NCBI GenBank assembly: GCA_012511245.1
Contig: JAAZGM010000090.1
Span: forward strand, 1-29,450
Direction of reading: 5' to 3'
DNA length: 29,450 nucleotides
DNA from: Methanomicrobiales archaeon
GTDB taxonomy: Archaea > Halobacteriota > Methanomicrobia > Methanomicrobiales > Methanoculleaceae
Shown here: in pieces, positions 22,495 through 29,450 of the stretch
Layout: each line of letters begins with the position of its first letter
Position numbering within the stretch: position 1 is the first letter of the stretch
Notes under the pieces: generated by a model
Seen by the model: only the letters and a program-made list of their open reading frames with translations
The model's database searches: none
What the model was told of the DNA's origin: nothing
Program-made: the position numbers and the translations under genes

Positions 22495-24124
22495 CGCCCT
22501 CATCATCGACGGTTACGTCGACGAACCTGCCTGCCTCGGTGTTGCGCCCTACATCTCCCCCTACATCCGTGAGGTTGCTGGAGTCCTCGCCGGGCACGGT
22601 TACGCAGCCCGTTACATCACCATCGACCAGATCCGGGCGGATCCCGCCCTCATCAGCGCCTCCCGTACCGATCTCATGGTGATGATCGCCGGCCTGACTG
22701 TGCCGGGGACATACATCGGGGGGAAACCCGCGACCCTGACGGAGATCCAGCAACTCGGAACCCTCTTCCGGGAGCCGACGACTGCCGTCGGCGGGCCGAT
22801 CGCCTTCGGTTACGCTTCCGGCGGGGGGCGTAAGGCGATAAAACAGGCGATCGCCGGGTTCGACGTCACGCTCAGCGGTTCGCCTGCGGTGGCGCTCGAT
22901 GCCTGGCTCTCGGGCGGTGAACCCGCCGGTGCGGGCGATTACTCCCTGACCGACCCGTGGTCTGTTGCGGGTGCCGGGGTTATAGGCGAGCACCCGGCGT
23001 TCCCTTACGTGATGTGCGAACTCGAGACCGCGACCGGGTGTTCGCGGGCGACGGTCGGGGGATGTTCGTTCTGCACCGAGCCTTTCTACGGGCTCCCACG
23101 CTATCGGAGCATCGAGGGGATCGCGGAGGAGGTCGCGGCGCTCCATGCGGCGGGTGCCCGCCACTTCCGCCTCGGCCGGCAGCCCGATCTCCTTGCCTAC
23201 CAGAGCAGCGGCGGGGAGTTCCCCATCCCGCGCCCCGAGGTGCTCGCTGAACTCTTCTCAGCTGTCAGAGAGAACGCGCCGGACTTAAAGACCCTGCACA
23301 TCGACAACATCAACCCCGGCACCATCGCCCGGCACGAGGATGCGGCACGGGAGGCGCTTGCCGCCATCGTTGCCGGCCATACCCCCGGCGATACCGCGGC
23401 GTTCGGTATGGAGACCGCCGATCCCGCGGTTGTGGCGGCAAACAACCTCAAGGCGATGCCGGACGATGTCTTCCGCGCAATCGAGATCGTGAACGACGTT
23501 GGAGGGAAGCGGACGGGGGGCATCCCAGAACTCCTGCCGGGACTGAACTTCATCGTCGGTCTTTCCGGGGAGACGTCGGCGACGTTTGATGCGAACGAGG
23601 CGTTCCTCCGGCGGGTGTTCGACGCCGGGCTCATGGTGCGGCGGGTGAACATCCGGCAGGTGATGCCGTTCGAGGGGACGGCGGCCTACGAGGAGAACAC
23701 TCTCGGGAAGCACGACGCACGGTTCCGCTCCTTCAAGGAGTGGACCCGGACGCAGTTCGACGAGCCGATGCTCCGCCGGGTCTTCCCCGTCGGCACCGTT
23801 CTCCCGGAGGTCGTCGTCGAGGTTTCGGGGAGGCCGTCGTTCGGGCGGCAGATGGGTTCGTATCCCATCCTCGTCGGGACCCCGCTCGAACTCCCGGTGG
23901 GGACGGTGCTCGACGCCGTCGTTGTCGACTGGGGGATGCGGTCGGTGACGGCGCTCCCCTGCCCGGTCGAGGTCAACACCCTCCCGGTCGCGGCGCTCCG
24001 CTGGATCCCGGGCGTCGGCAAGAAGAGGGCCGCGACCATCGCTGTTCGCCGGCCGTTCCGGAATTACGAGGAGTTCCGGGAGGTCGCGGGGGAGACGGGG
24101 ATTGAGGGGGTGATGAGGTTTTGA
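22484..24124 (+). CDS. COG1031-type radical SAM protein with C-terminal helix-hairpin-helix
   Basis: This 546-residue protein belongs to the archaeal group of uncharacterised radical SAM enzymes with a C-terminal helix-hairpin-helix (COG1031). A Rossmann-like N-terminal region (about 1-165) is followed by the radical SAM core. The cluster cysteines are at 186, 194 and 197 (CSRATVGGCSFC), a CX7CX2C spacing rather than the usual CX3CX2C. GARHFRLGRQPDLLAYQ, HIDNINPGTIARHE and LNFIVGLSGET follow as core strands. The C-terminus (about 505-540) holds LRWIPGVGKKRAATIAVRRPF, a helix-hairpin-helix suited to nucleic-acid binding. It starts 11 nt inside mptE, so it is the last gene of the DHH-mptE operon. 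Reaction and substrate are unknown; a nucleic acid is plausible. Confidence 0.85.
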   Translation: MTSNALIIDGYVDEPACLGVAPYISPYIREVAGVLAGHGYAARYITIDQIRADPALISASRTDLMVMIAGLTVPGTYIGGKPATLTEIQQLGTLFREPTTAVGGPIAFGYASGGGRKAIKQAIAGFDVTLSGSPAVALDAWLSGGEPAGAGDYSLTDPWSVAGAGVIGEHPAFPYVMCELETATGCSRATVGGCSFCTEPFYGLPRYRSIEGIAEEVAALHAAGARHFRLGRQPDLLAYQSSGGEFPIPRPEVLAELFSAVRENAPDLKTLHIDNINPGTIARHEDAAREALAAIVAGHTPGDTAAFGMETADPAVVAANNLKAMPDDVFRAIEIVNDVGGKRTGGIPELLPGLNFIVGLSGETSATFDANEAFLRRVFDAGLMVRRVNIRQVMPFEGTAAYEENTLGKHDARFRSFKEWTRTQFDEPMLRRVFPVGTVLPEVVVEVSGRPSFGRQMGSYPILVGTPLELPVGTVLDAVVVDWGMRSVTALPCPVEVNTLPVAALRWIPGVGKKRAATIAVRRPFRNYEEFREVAGETGIEGVMRF

Positions 24125-24572
24125 GAGGTCAGGCGCATGTTCGCCCACTTAGCTCTGCGAACTCGTTGCGAGTCATATCACCTTCGATATCATCCGTGAA
24201 CGCTGTTTTTTCACACTCCCTACCAGCATCGCGAGAGGAACATCCCTTCCTCCACCTCATAAAAAATAGGTGACTCCTCACTCCGCCCGCCCCCCCAGAC
24301 AGGGACAGTCACCACGTTACCCGGATGGCAGCCGTGCACCGCTTCTCCCCCGGATCGCTTCCATATCTCCGGCACGAGGCCACTACTGATGCAGAGAGTA
24401 AATGGTTTGTAAATGGGGGAGATAATTACAGGAAACGGTATGATGTGGTTTGGAAAAGAAGCCTGAGGGAATTCCCGTTGTCGAAGTCATCGGGCGATGC
24501 GTGGCGATAGCCGATGGAATTTGGTGAATCGTCGCATGATACTCAGCCCCTGTTCCGGAAGATGATTTTCGG
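24125..24572. other. Gene-free convergent stretch between COG1031 gene and site-2 protease
   Basis: These 448 nt separate two convergent genes. They hold a small hairpin (24161-24173), a T-tract (24205-24210), an A6 run near 24263 that would read as a T-run on the minus strand, and a C-rich tract at about 24290-24297. From about 24390 to 24500 the sequence is more AT-rich than its neighbours. A 61-codon frame at 24325-24510 crosses it, with the protein-like segment SKWFVNGGDNYRKRYDVVW, but I find no ribosome binding site or recognisable family, so I do not call it a gene. Confidence 0.5.
24204..24211 (+). terminator. T-tract terminator candidate after the DHH-mptE-COG1031 operon
   Basis: A run of six T (TGTTTTTTC) lies about 80 nt after the operon's last stop. 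No strong hairpin precedes it directly, which is usual for archaeal intrinsic terminators. A small ACTCG-TTG-CGAGT hairpin lies at 24161-24173. Confidence 0.4.
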
Positions 24573-25709
24573 CTACTCCTCCTCCCGCAACTCCATCACC
24601 CGGAGAACGTCCGTCCGGGTCACGATCCCGATCAGTTCGCCATCAGCGACCACCGGGACTCTCCCGATATTCTGCCCGGTCATGATCCGGAGGGCATCAA
24701 GAAGCGGCGCCGTCGGCGAGAGGGTGGTCGGGTTCCGGGTCATGACGTCGCGCACCTGCATCGCCTCCCGGTCTATCGGTGATATTTTATGGACATCGGC
24801 GAGGGCGACGATCCCGACGAGCGCCCCTCGTTCAATCACGGGAAAGCCGAGATGCTTCGTCTCGTACATCATCTCCAGCAACCGGGTGAGTGTCGTCTCC
24901 GGGGCAACGGTGATGGCGGGGGTGTTCATCGCGTCCGCCACAGTGACATCCTGGAGCAGGATGTTGTAGCGCAGCGACGTCGCCTCCTGGCTCGCCCCGA
25001 TGTAGATGAAGAACGCGATGAGGATCAGGATGGGGTTTAAGAGCAGGAACCCGACGATCCCGAAGAGGACGGCAAACCCTTTTCCGACATCGGCGGCGAT
25101 CCGGGTCGCGCGGGAGAGCGGCATCCGGCGGGCGAGCCACGCGCGGAGCACCCTCCCGCCATCCATCGGAAACGCCGGGAGAAGGTTGAACCCAAAAAGC
25201 AGAACGTTCAGGAGCCCGAGATAGCCGAAGGTGAATATAAGGGCGCCCGCGGCACCCGGATCAGGGACGACCACCGCAAAGACGTAGACGAGAACGCTGC
25301 AGACGATACCGACTGCAAGGCTCGTCAGCGGCCCTGCGAGTGCCATGGGAAGCTCCACCTTCGGATCCGGCATCGTCTCCTCCATCTGCGAGACTCCCCC
25401 GAGGAGGAGGAGCGTGATGCTGTGGATCTCGATCCCCTTTGCCTTTGCTATGAGTGAGTGTGCCATCTCATGGATGAATACACCGATAAAAAGGCCGAGT
25501 GCGACGATTGTCCCGAATATGTAGGGATTGAACCCCGCCGTGATCAGCGTCGGGTCGATCGGAACACCGAAGAGAGCTTCGATCAAACTGATCGTGAGCA
25601 TGATCTGGCTCCCGATGATCCAGGCAAAAAGGGGAATCACCAGGAGGAAACTCCAGTGCAATTTGACCGGAATCCCGGCCAGATTTCCGATCTGTAGCGA
25701 CGCTTCCAT
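24573..25709 (-). CDS. Site-2 protease family (M50) zinc metalloprotease with CBS pair
   Basis: This 378-residue intramembrane metalloprotease has zinc-binding HEMAH (His80, Glu81, His84) in a membrane helix and the third ligand in NLLPAFPMDGGRVLRA (Asn175, Asp183). About six hydrophobic segments lie between residues 18 and 245. A tandem CBS domain pair fills the C-terminus (about 255-375: VADAMNTPAITVAPETTL and VRDVMTRNPTTLSPTAPL), which probably senses adenine nucleotides or ionic strength and gates activity. Site-2 proteases cut membrane-bound regulators within the bilayer. The M50-CBS arrangement is common in archaea, with few known substrates. A CTATAAAC TATA box on this strand lies about 25 nt before the ATG, so the mRNA is probably leaderless. 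The promoter region is shared with a small divergent PRC-barrel gene. Confidence 0.93.
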   Translation of the reverse strand: MEASLQIGNLAGIPVKLHWSFLLVIPLFAWIIGSQIMLTISLIEALFGVPIDPTLITAGFNPYIFGTIVALGLFIGVFIHEMAHSLIAKAKGIEIHSITLLLLGGVSQMEETMPDPKVELPMALAGPLTSLAVGIVCSVLVYVFAVVVPDPGAAGALIFTFGYLGLLNVLLFGFNLLPAFPMDGGRVLRAWLARRMPLSRATRIAADVGKGFAVLFGIVGFLLLNPILILIAFFIYIGASQEATSLRYNILLQDVTVADAMNTPAITVAPETTLTRLLEMMYETKHLGFPVIERGALVGIVALADVHKISPIDREAMQVRDVMTRNPTTLSPTAPLLDALRIMTGQNIGRVPVVADGELIGIVTRTDVLRVMELREEE

Positions 25710-25720
25710 GAGAAAGAGTA

Positions 25721-25739
25721 TCTTTTTATCGTTTATAGT
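25721..25739. promoter_or_regulatory. Divergent promoter with overlapping TATA boxes
   Basis: In the 54-nt gap between the M50 and PRC-barrel genes, the plus strand has TTTTTATC at 25723-25730 and TTTATAG at 25732-25738. The latter reads CTATAAAC on the minus strand, about 25 nt before the M50 ATG. The plus-strand boxes would start a transcript just before the GAGAGGA ribosome binding site at 25752-25758. The two directions probably compete for the transcription machinery. Confidence 0.5.
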
Positions 25740-25763
25740 AATATACCTTCAGAGAGGATACCG

Positions 25764-26027
25764 ATGAGAACACAGATCACAGAGATGTTCGGGCTGCGTG
25801 TCTATACCGAACGAGCTGTCTTTATCGGGAGCGTCGACGACGTCGTGCTTGATGTAGACCAGAAGAAGATCGCATCCCTTGCGGTCAGCGAGCTCAATCC
25901 CGAGATAGGCGAGATTAAAGGTTATACCGGGCTGCAGATTCCCTTCCGTATCGTGAAGAGTGTCGGGGATATCATCATCGTCCGTCACATCCCCGGGCTC
26001 TTCAAAGTCCCTGAAAAAGAAGACTGA
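25764..26027 (+). CDS. Small PRC-barrel domain protein
   Basis: This 87-residue protein is a single PRC-barrel: ITEMFGLRVYTERAVFIGSV (5-24), VDDVVLDVDQKKIASLAVSE (24-43), and IPFRIVKSVGDIIIVRHIPG in the C-terminal half, giving the alternating beta-strand pattern of the fold. The ATG at 25764 has a good GAGAGGA ribosome binding site 5 nt upstream. Archaeal single-domain PRC-barrel proteins are common and some are linked to RNA metabolism or cell division; the role of this one is unknown. It is followed 32 nt later (or 5 nt, with the longer start) by the Thg1-like gene, so an RNA-related role and cotranscription are plausible. It is not closely related to the larger PRC proteins in this window. 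Confidence 0.85.
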   Translation: MRTQITEMFGLRVYTERAVFIGSVDDVVLDVDQKKIASLAVSELNPEIGEIKGYTGLQIPFRIVKSVGDIIIVRHIPGLFKVPEKED

Positions 26028-26059
26028 CCACGATGCCCGGGGCCCCCTGCCGATACAAT

Positions 26060-26794
26060 ATGGATATCAGAGACCGCGAGATCTTCTCGAACCTTACAAT
26101 CTTCCCTCCCATTTTCATCCGGCTTGACGGCCGAGCTTTTCATCGTCTGGCACACTCGCTCAGCCTCAAAAAGCCGTTTGATCCCTCCTTCAACGAGAGC
26201 ATGCGATCGGTCTGCCGCTACCTCCTCACTGAGAGCGGCCTTACCCCTGCGTTCGCCTACACCTTCTCCGACGAGATCAGTCTCTACTTCCCGACACTGC
26301 CGTTCTCCGGGCGGGTGGAGAAACTCGACTCCGTGACCGCCGCGGTTGCCGCAAGCAAACTCACGATCGAGCTTGGATGCACCGAGCCTCTTGCGTTCGA
26401 TGCCCGGACGATCCCCGCTTCTCCGGAATTTGCCGTCGAGTACCTCGTATGGCGCCAGAACGAGGCGTGGCGAAATCACATCAACGCCTACTGCCAGAAC
26501 GCGCTTATCGAGGAGGGGATGACTGCCCGGGAGGCGGCTGCGGTGCTCCGGGGGATGCAGTCCGGTGCGATGCATGAGTTGATGTTTGAGCGAGGCGTCA
26601 ACCTGGCGGAGACGCCGGCCTGGCAGCGGCGCGGCACGCTCCTCTACCGGGAGGAATGCATAAAAGAGGGATATAACCCCCTGACGGGGGAGACGGTCGA
26701 GGCTGTGCGGACCTGTATCCGGGAACCGGAGGAGACGCCCCTCTTCTCCACACCGGAGGGCGAGGCGCTGATCCGGTCACTCACCGGCGCGTGA
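26060..26794 (+). CDS. tRNA(His) guanylyltransferase / Thg1-like 3'-5' polymerase
   Basis: This 244-residue Thg1-family enzyme adds nucleotides in the 3'-to-5' direction; archaeal members repair or complete tRNA 5' ends using the 3' strand as template. Diagnostic motifs are FIRLDGRAFHRL near residues 18-29 (first catalytic Asp and the Gly-Arg-x-Phe-His element) and AYTFSDEISLYF near residues 66-77 (second Asp-Glu pair). The frame is open from an ATG at 26033, 5 nt after the PRC gene, but that adds MPGAPCRYN, which is not family-like. I chose 26060 (MDIRDREIF), with the start uncertain. The 3' end overlaps the convergent ileS gene by 18 nt. It pairs with tRNA-related functions around it. Confidence 0.93.
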   Translation: MDIRDREIFSNLTIFPPIFIRLDGRAFHRLAHSLSLKKPFDPSFNESMRSVCRYLLTESGLTPAFAYTFSDEISLYFPTLPFSGRVEKLDSVTAAVAASKLTIELGCTEPLAFDARTIPASPEFAVEYLVWRQNEAWRNHINAYCQNALIEEGMTAREAAAVLRGMQSGAMHELMFERGVNLAETPAWQRRGTLLYREECIKEGYNPLTGETVEAVRTCIREPEETPLFSTPEGEALIRSLTGA

Positions 26795-29450
26795 GATGCC
26801 GATCCGCATCTGCACGCCTTCCACGTCCCAGTCCTTATCGAGGGCGAACGATTCCGTCGGTCTCTCCTCGTTGCTGATGGTGAGGGTCGCTGCCCGCACC
26901 TCGCCGGCAATCTCTTTCTGCCACTCATCCTGTGCGATCAGCACGGCCACCCGCTCATCGGCGACATCCACGGCTACCGTGATGAAATCGTCGACGTTCA
27001 GGTCGAGCTGGCGGCGCATCTCCTGGATCCGCCGGATAACCTCGCGAGCGTAGCCTTCGGCCTCCAGCTCCGGGGTGAGGGTGACGTCGACGTAGACCGT
27101 CGCGTCCTTCATGGGGGCGGCAAAGATACCGGCAGGGAGGGCCTCGACGAAGGTGACGTGGGCTGCGGTTATCTCGTAACCATCGAGTTCGGCCCTCCCA
27201 TCTTGCTCGATCGCGGCCTTCAGGGCGGTGCCGTCTGCGTTCTCTATCAACGCCTTGACCTTCGGCCCCTCTCTCCCGAACTCCGGGCCGATCGCCCGCA
27301 TCACCGGCTCGGCCTGCCAGAGGATCCTGTCCCACGCACCCGTGACAACCCTGACCGTCCGGGCGTTCGCCCGGTTCAAAGCAAGGTTGTTCAACCCCTC
27401 AAGAGCCTTCTTCACCTCATCGCTCCCGGTGACTACAACGGTCTCCGAGACCGGCCAGCGGAGTTTCCGCCTCCCGTTCTGCCGGGCGGTGGCGATGGCG
27501 TCGTCGAACGACCGGACGACTTCCATGGCGCTCTCGAGGTCGCCCGCGTTCAGGAGGTCGTCTGCCTCCGGCCAGTCGAGCATGTGAACGCTCTCCGGAT
27601 CGCCCGCGAGGCGCAGGTTACGGTAGATCTCCTCGGCGATATGGGGGGTGAACGGCGAAAGGAGCGCGATCAGGCGGCGCATGACGTAGTATATGGATTC
27701 GTAGGCGTACCGCTTCTCCATCGAGTCCTCCTCAAGCCACATCCTCGGCCGGACGAGCTGGACGTACCAGCGTGAGAGGTCCTCGAGGATGAAGGAGGCG
27801 AGCGCCCGCGTCACCCTGTGGAGTTGGTACTCCTGCATATCCACGGCTGTTGCCCGGGCAAGCGAGTTCACCCGGGAGATGATCCAGCGGTCCTCCTCAG
27901 GCATACTGGCGATATGCGTCCGGATGAACGAATCGTCCCATCGTCCATCGTCGGATGCCGGCTCGAACGAGTCGAGGACCATGTAGGGGAGCGGGAACCG
28001 GTAGACGTTCCAGAGGATATTGAGCGCCCGGTGGATCGTCTTGACGCTGTCCCAGTTGAACTTCAGGTCGTCCCAGGGAGCGTTCGCCCAGAGGACGTAG
28101 AACCGCAGGACGTCGACGCCGAACTGGTTCATCACCTCTTCAGGTGTCACCACGTTGCCGAAGCTCTTGCTCATCTTGCGCCCTTCGGCGTCGAGAGCAA
28201 ACCCGTGCATCAGGACACTCTTGTAGGGAGCGCGGCCGAACGCCACGGTGCTCGCCCCGAGCTGGGAGTAGAACCAGCCCCGGGTCTGATCCTGCCCTTC
28301 GGTGATGAAGTCCGCCGGCCAGAGGCGGTCGAAGGCCTCGCGCTCCCGGGGGAACCCGAGGGTCGCCCATGACGCGACCGCCGAGTCGAACCAGACATCG
28401 AAGATATCGGTGACCCTGCGCATCTTTCCTCCGCAGGAGCATGGGATGGTGACCTCATCCACGTAGGGGCGGTGCGGATCGGGAACCTTCGCGCCCGACC
28501 GTTCCTCGAGTTCGGCGATCGTCCCTATGACGGTGCGCTCCTCGCACTGTTCGCACTGCCAGATGGGGATGGGGATGCCCCAGTAGCGCTGTCGGGATAT
28601 GCACCAGTCGCGTGAGTCCCTGACGAAGTCGTGGAACCGGGCGCTTCCTGCCCATTCGGGGTACCACTTCACCCTCGCGATCTCCTCAAGCATCGGTTCG
28701 CGGATTGCGGTCGCCTTCAGGAACCACTGTGCGGTCGCCCGGTAGATGATAGGGGTCTTGCACCGCCAGCAGTGGCCGTAACGGTGGGTGATCGTCCGCC
28801 GGGCGAGAAGATAATCGCTGAGCGCATCGACGATGAGGTTGTTTGCGTCCCGGACGTACATATCCTCGAACGCCCCGGCCTCCCGGGTGAAGCACCCCCC
28901 GGCGTCAACCGGGCAGAAGACCTCGAGCCCTTCCTTGATGCCGACGAGGTAGTCGTCCCACCCGTGCCCCGGAGCGATGTGGACGAGACCGGTGTTTTCG
29001 AGCGCAACGTAATCGGCCGCGACGACCCGATGCCGGATCTCAGCCTGGTGCGGCACCTGGCCTGCAAGCGGTGATGTGTACTCCGTCCCGATGAGGTCAC
29101 TGCCGGTGGCTTTCAGGAGGACGGTGTAGTCCTGGTAGTGTCCCATCTTCAGGACGGACTCGACGAGTTCGTCGGCGATCCAGAGGATCTCCTCGCGGTC
29201 GTCCTTCTTTGCCGCCACCCGGGCATAGGTGAACGTGGGGTTGACCGCTACCGCGATGTTTGCGGGAAGCGTCCACGGCGTGGTCGTCCAGATCACCAGG
29301 TATTCGTTCTCGCGCCCGGCAATCGGGAACTTGACGAAGATGGATGGGTCGGTCTCGTCCCAGTACTCCACCTCCGAGTCGGCGATCGCCGTCTCGCACC
29401 GGGGGCACCAGTTCACGACCCGGTGGCCGCGTTCGAGAAGCCCGCGCTCC
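26777..29450 (-). CDS. ileS: Isoleucine--tRNA ligase, C-terminal part (cut by window edge)
   Basis: About 891 residues of IleRS are visible. The enzyme charges tRNA-Ile in the cytoplasm and edits misactivated valine. Visible parts in order: NWCPRCETAIADSEVEY, the CP1 editing domain (APGHGWDDYLVG), a zinc element around WQCEQCEERT and CSCGGKMRR, DVWFDSAVASWA, the GRKMSKSFGN signature at about 28163-28177, the anticodon-binding helices (SRWYVQLVRPR), and the long C-terminal domain typical of archaeal and eukaryotic IleRS. The frame is open through the right edge, so the HIGH motif and true start are outside. The GTG at 29414-29416 is internal (codon for Val before NWCPRC), not a start. The 3' end overlaps convergent thg1-like gene by 18 nt. 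Confidence 0.97.
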   Translation of the reverse strand, partial: ERGLLERGHRVVNWCPRCETAIADSEVEYWDETDPSIFVKFPIAGRENEYLVIWTTTPWTLPANIAVAVNPTFTYARVAAKKDDREEILWIADELVESVLKMGHYQDYTVLLKATGSDLIGTEYTSPLAGQVPHQAEIRHRVVAADYVALENTGLVHIAPGHGWDDYLVGIKEGLEVFCPVDAGGCFTREAGAFEDMYVRDANNLIVDALSDYLLARRTITHRYGHCWRCKTPIIYRATAQWFLKATAIREPMLEEIARVKWYPEWAGSARFHDFVRDSRDWCISRQRYWGIPIPIWQCEQCEERTVIGTIAELEERSGAKVPDPHRPYVDEVTIPCSCGGKMRRVTDIFDVWFDSAVASWATLGFPREREAFDRLWPADFITEGQDQTRGWFYSQLGASTVAFGRAPYKSVLMHGFALDAEGRKMSKSFGNVVTPEEVMNQFGVDVLRFYVLWANAPWDDLKFNWDSVKTIHRALNILWNVYRFPLPYMVLDSFEPASDDGRWDDSFIRTHIASMPEEDRWIISRVNSLARATAVDMQEYQLHRVTRALASFILEDLSRWYVQLVRPRMWLEEDSMEKRYAYESIYYVMRRLIALLSPFTPHIAEEIYRNLRLAGDPESVHMLDWPEADDLLNAGDLESAMEVVRSFDDAIATARQNGRRKLRWPVSETVVVTGSDEVKKALEGLNNLALNRANARTVRVVTGAWDRILWQAEPVMRAIGPEFGREGPKVKALIENADGTALKAAIEQDGRAELDGYEITAAHVTFVEALPAGIFAAPMKDATVYVDVTLTPELEAEGYAREVIRRIQEMRRQLDLNVDDFITVAVDVADERVAVLIAQDEWQKEIAGEVRAATLTISNEERPTESFALDKDWDVEGVQMRIGISRAGE

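Noticed and set aside
29414..29416. GTG as start codon of ileS within the window
   Set aside because: It is an internal Val codon in the conserved segment before NWCPRC; the frame stays open to the right edge and the HIGH-motif region is missing.

Overview
The window looks like chromosome from a hydrogenotrophic methanogen of the order Methanomicrobiales, most probably Methanoculleus or a close relative. The evidence is a methyl-coenzyme M reductase (MCR) operon, GC-rich DNA, a methanopterin-biosynthesis gene, a beta-lysine acetyltransferase, archaeal TATA boxes (several about 25 nt before a start codon, implying leaderless mRNAs) and archaeal-type IleRS and Thg1. The genus is an inference from sequence style, not from a database search.

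Layout. 1-3142: the 3' end of the mcr operon (mcrB tail, mcrD, mcrG, mcrA; no mcrC between D and G). 3143-3545: a gene-free stretch with a T-rich terminator and two inverted repeats. 3546-6092: a DNA polymerase IV with a C-terminal PCNA-binding peptide, a small HNH nuclease-like protein and a TPR protein. 6337-10019 (minus): a GH13 glycosidase, a geranylgeranyl-reductase-family flavoprotein and AblB. 10269-11351 (plus): a radical SAM protein of the putative DNA-modification/repair type with a C-terminal helix-hairpin-helix. 11381-13622 (minus): two paralogous PRC-barrel proteins carrying one and two C-terminal DUF2795-like repeats.

13775-15807 (minus): a cobalamin-binding radical SAM enzyme, a good candidate for the MCR glutamine C-methyltransferase, and a DUF2225-like zinc-finger-type protein. 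15914-19767: an ABC-2 export system, with two permeases on the minus strand (one carrying a C-terminal PrsW-like intramembrane protease domain) and a divergent ATPase. 20224-20296 (minus): tRNA-Lys(CTT). 20411-24124 (plus): a three-gene overlapping operon of an RCK_N-DHH protein, MptE and a COG1031-type radical SAM/HhH protein with an unusual CX7CX2C motif. 24573-26794: a site-2 protease with CBS domains (minus), divergent from a small PRC-barrel protein and a Thg1-like protein. 26777-29450 (minus): ileS, cut by the window edge.

How it fits together. The visible McrA retains every residue known to be modified in MCR. The B12 radical SAM enzyme 11 kb downstream could install one of those marks (2-methylglutamine, here Gln418). 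AblB would make the osmolyte N-epsilon-acetyl-beta-lysine, although its partner ablA is not in the window. MptE serves methanopterin synthesis. The least understood units are the permease-protease ABC system, the PRC/DUF2795 pair, and the DHH-MptE-COG1031 operon.
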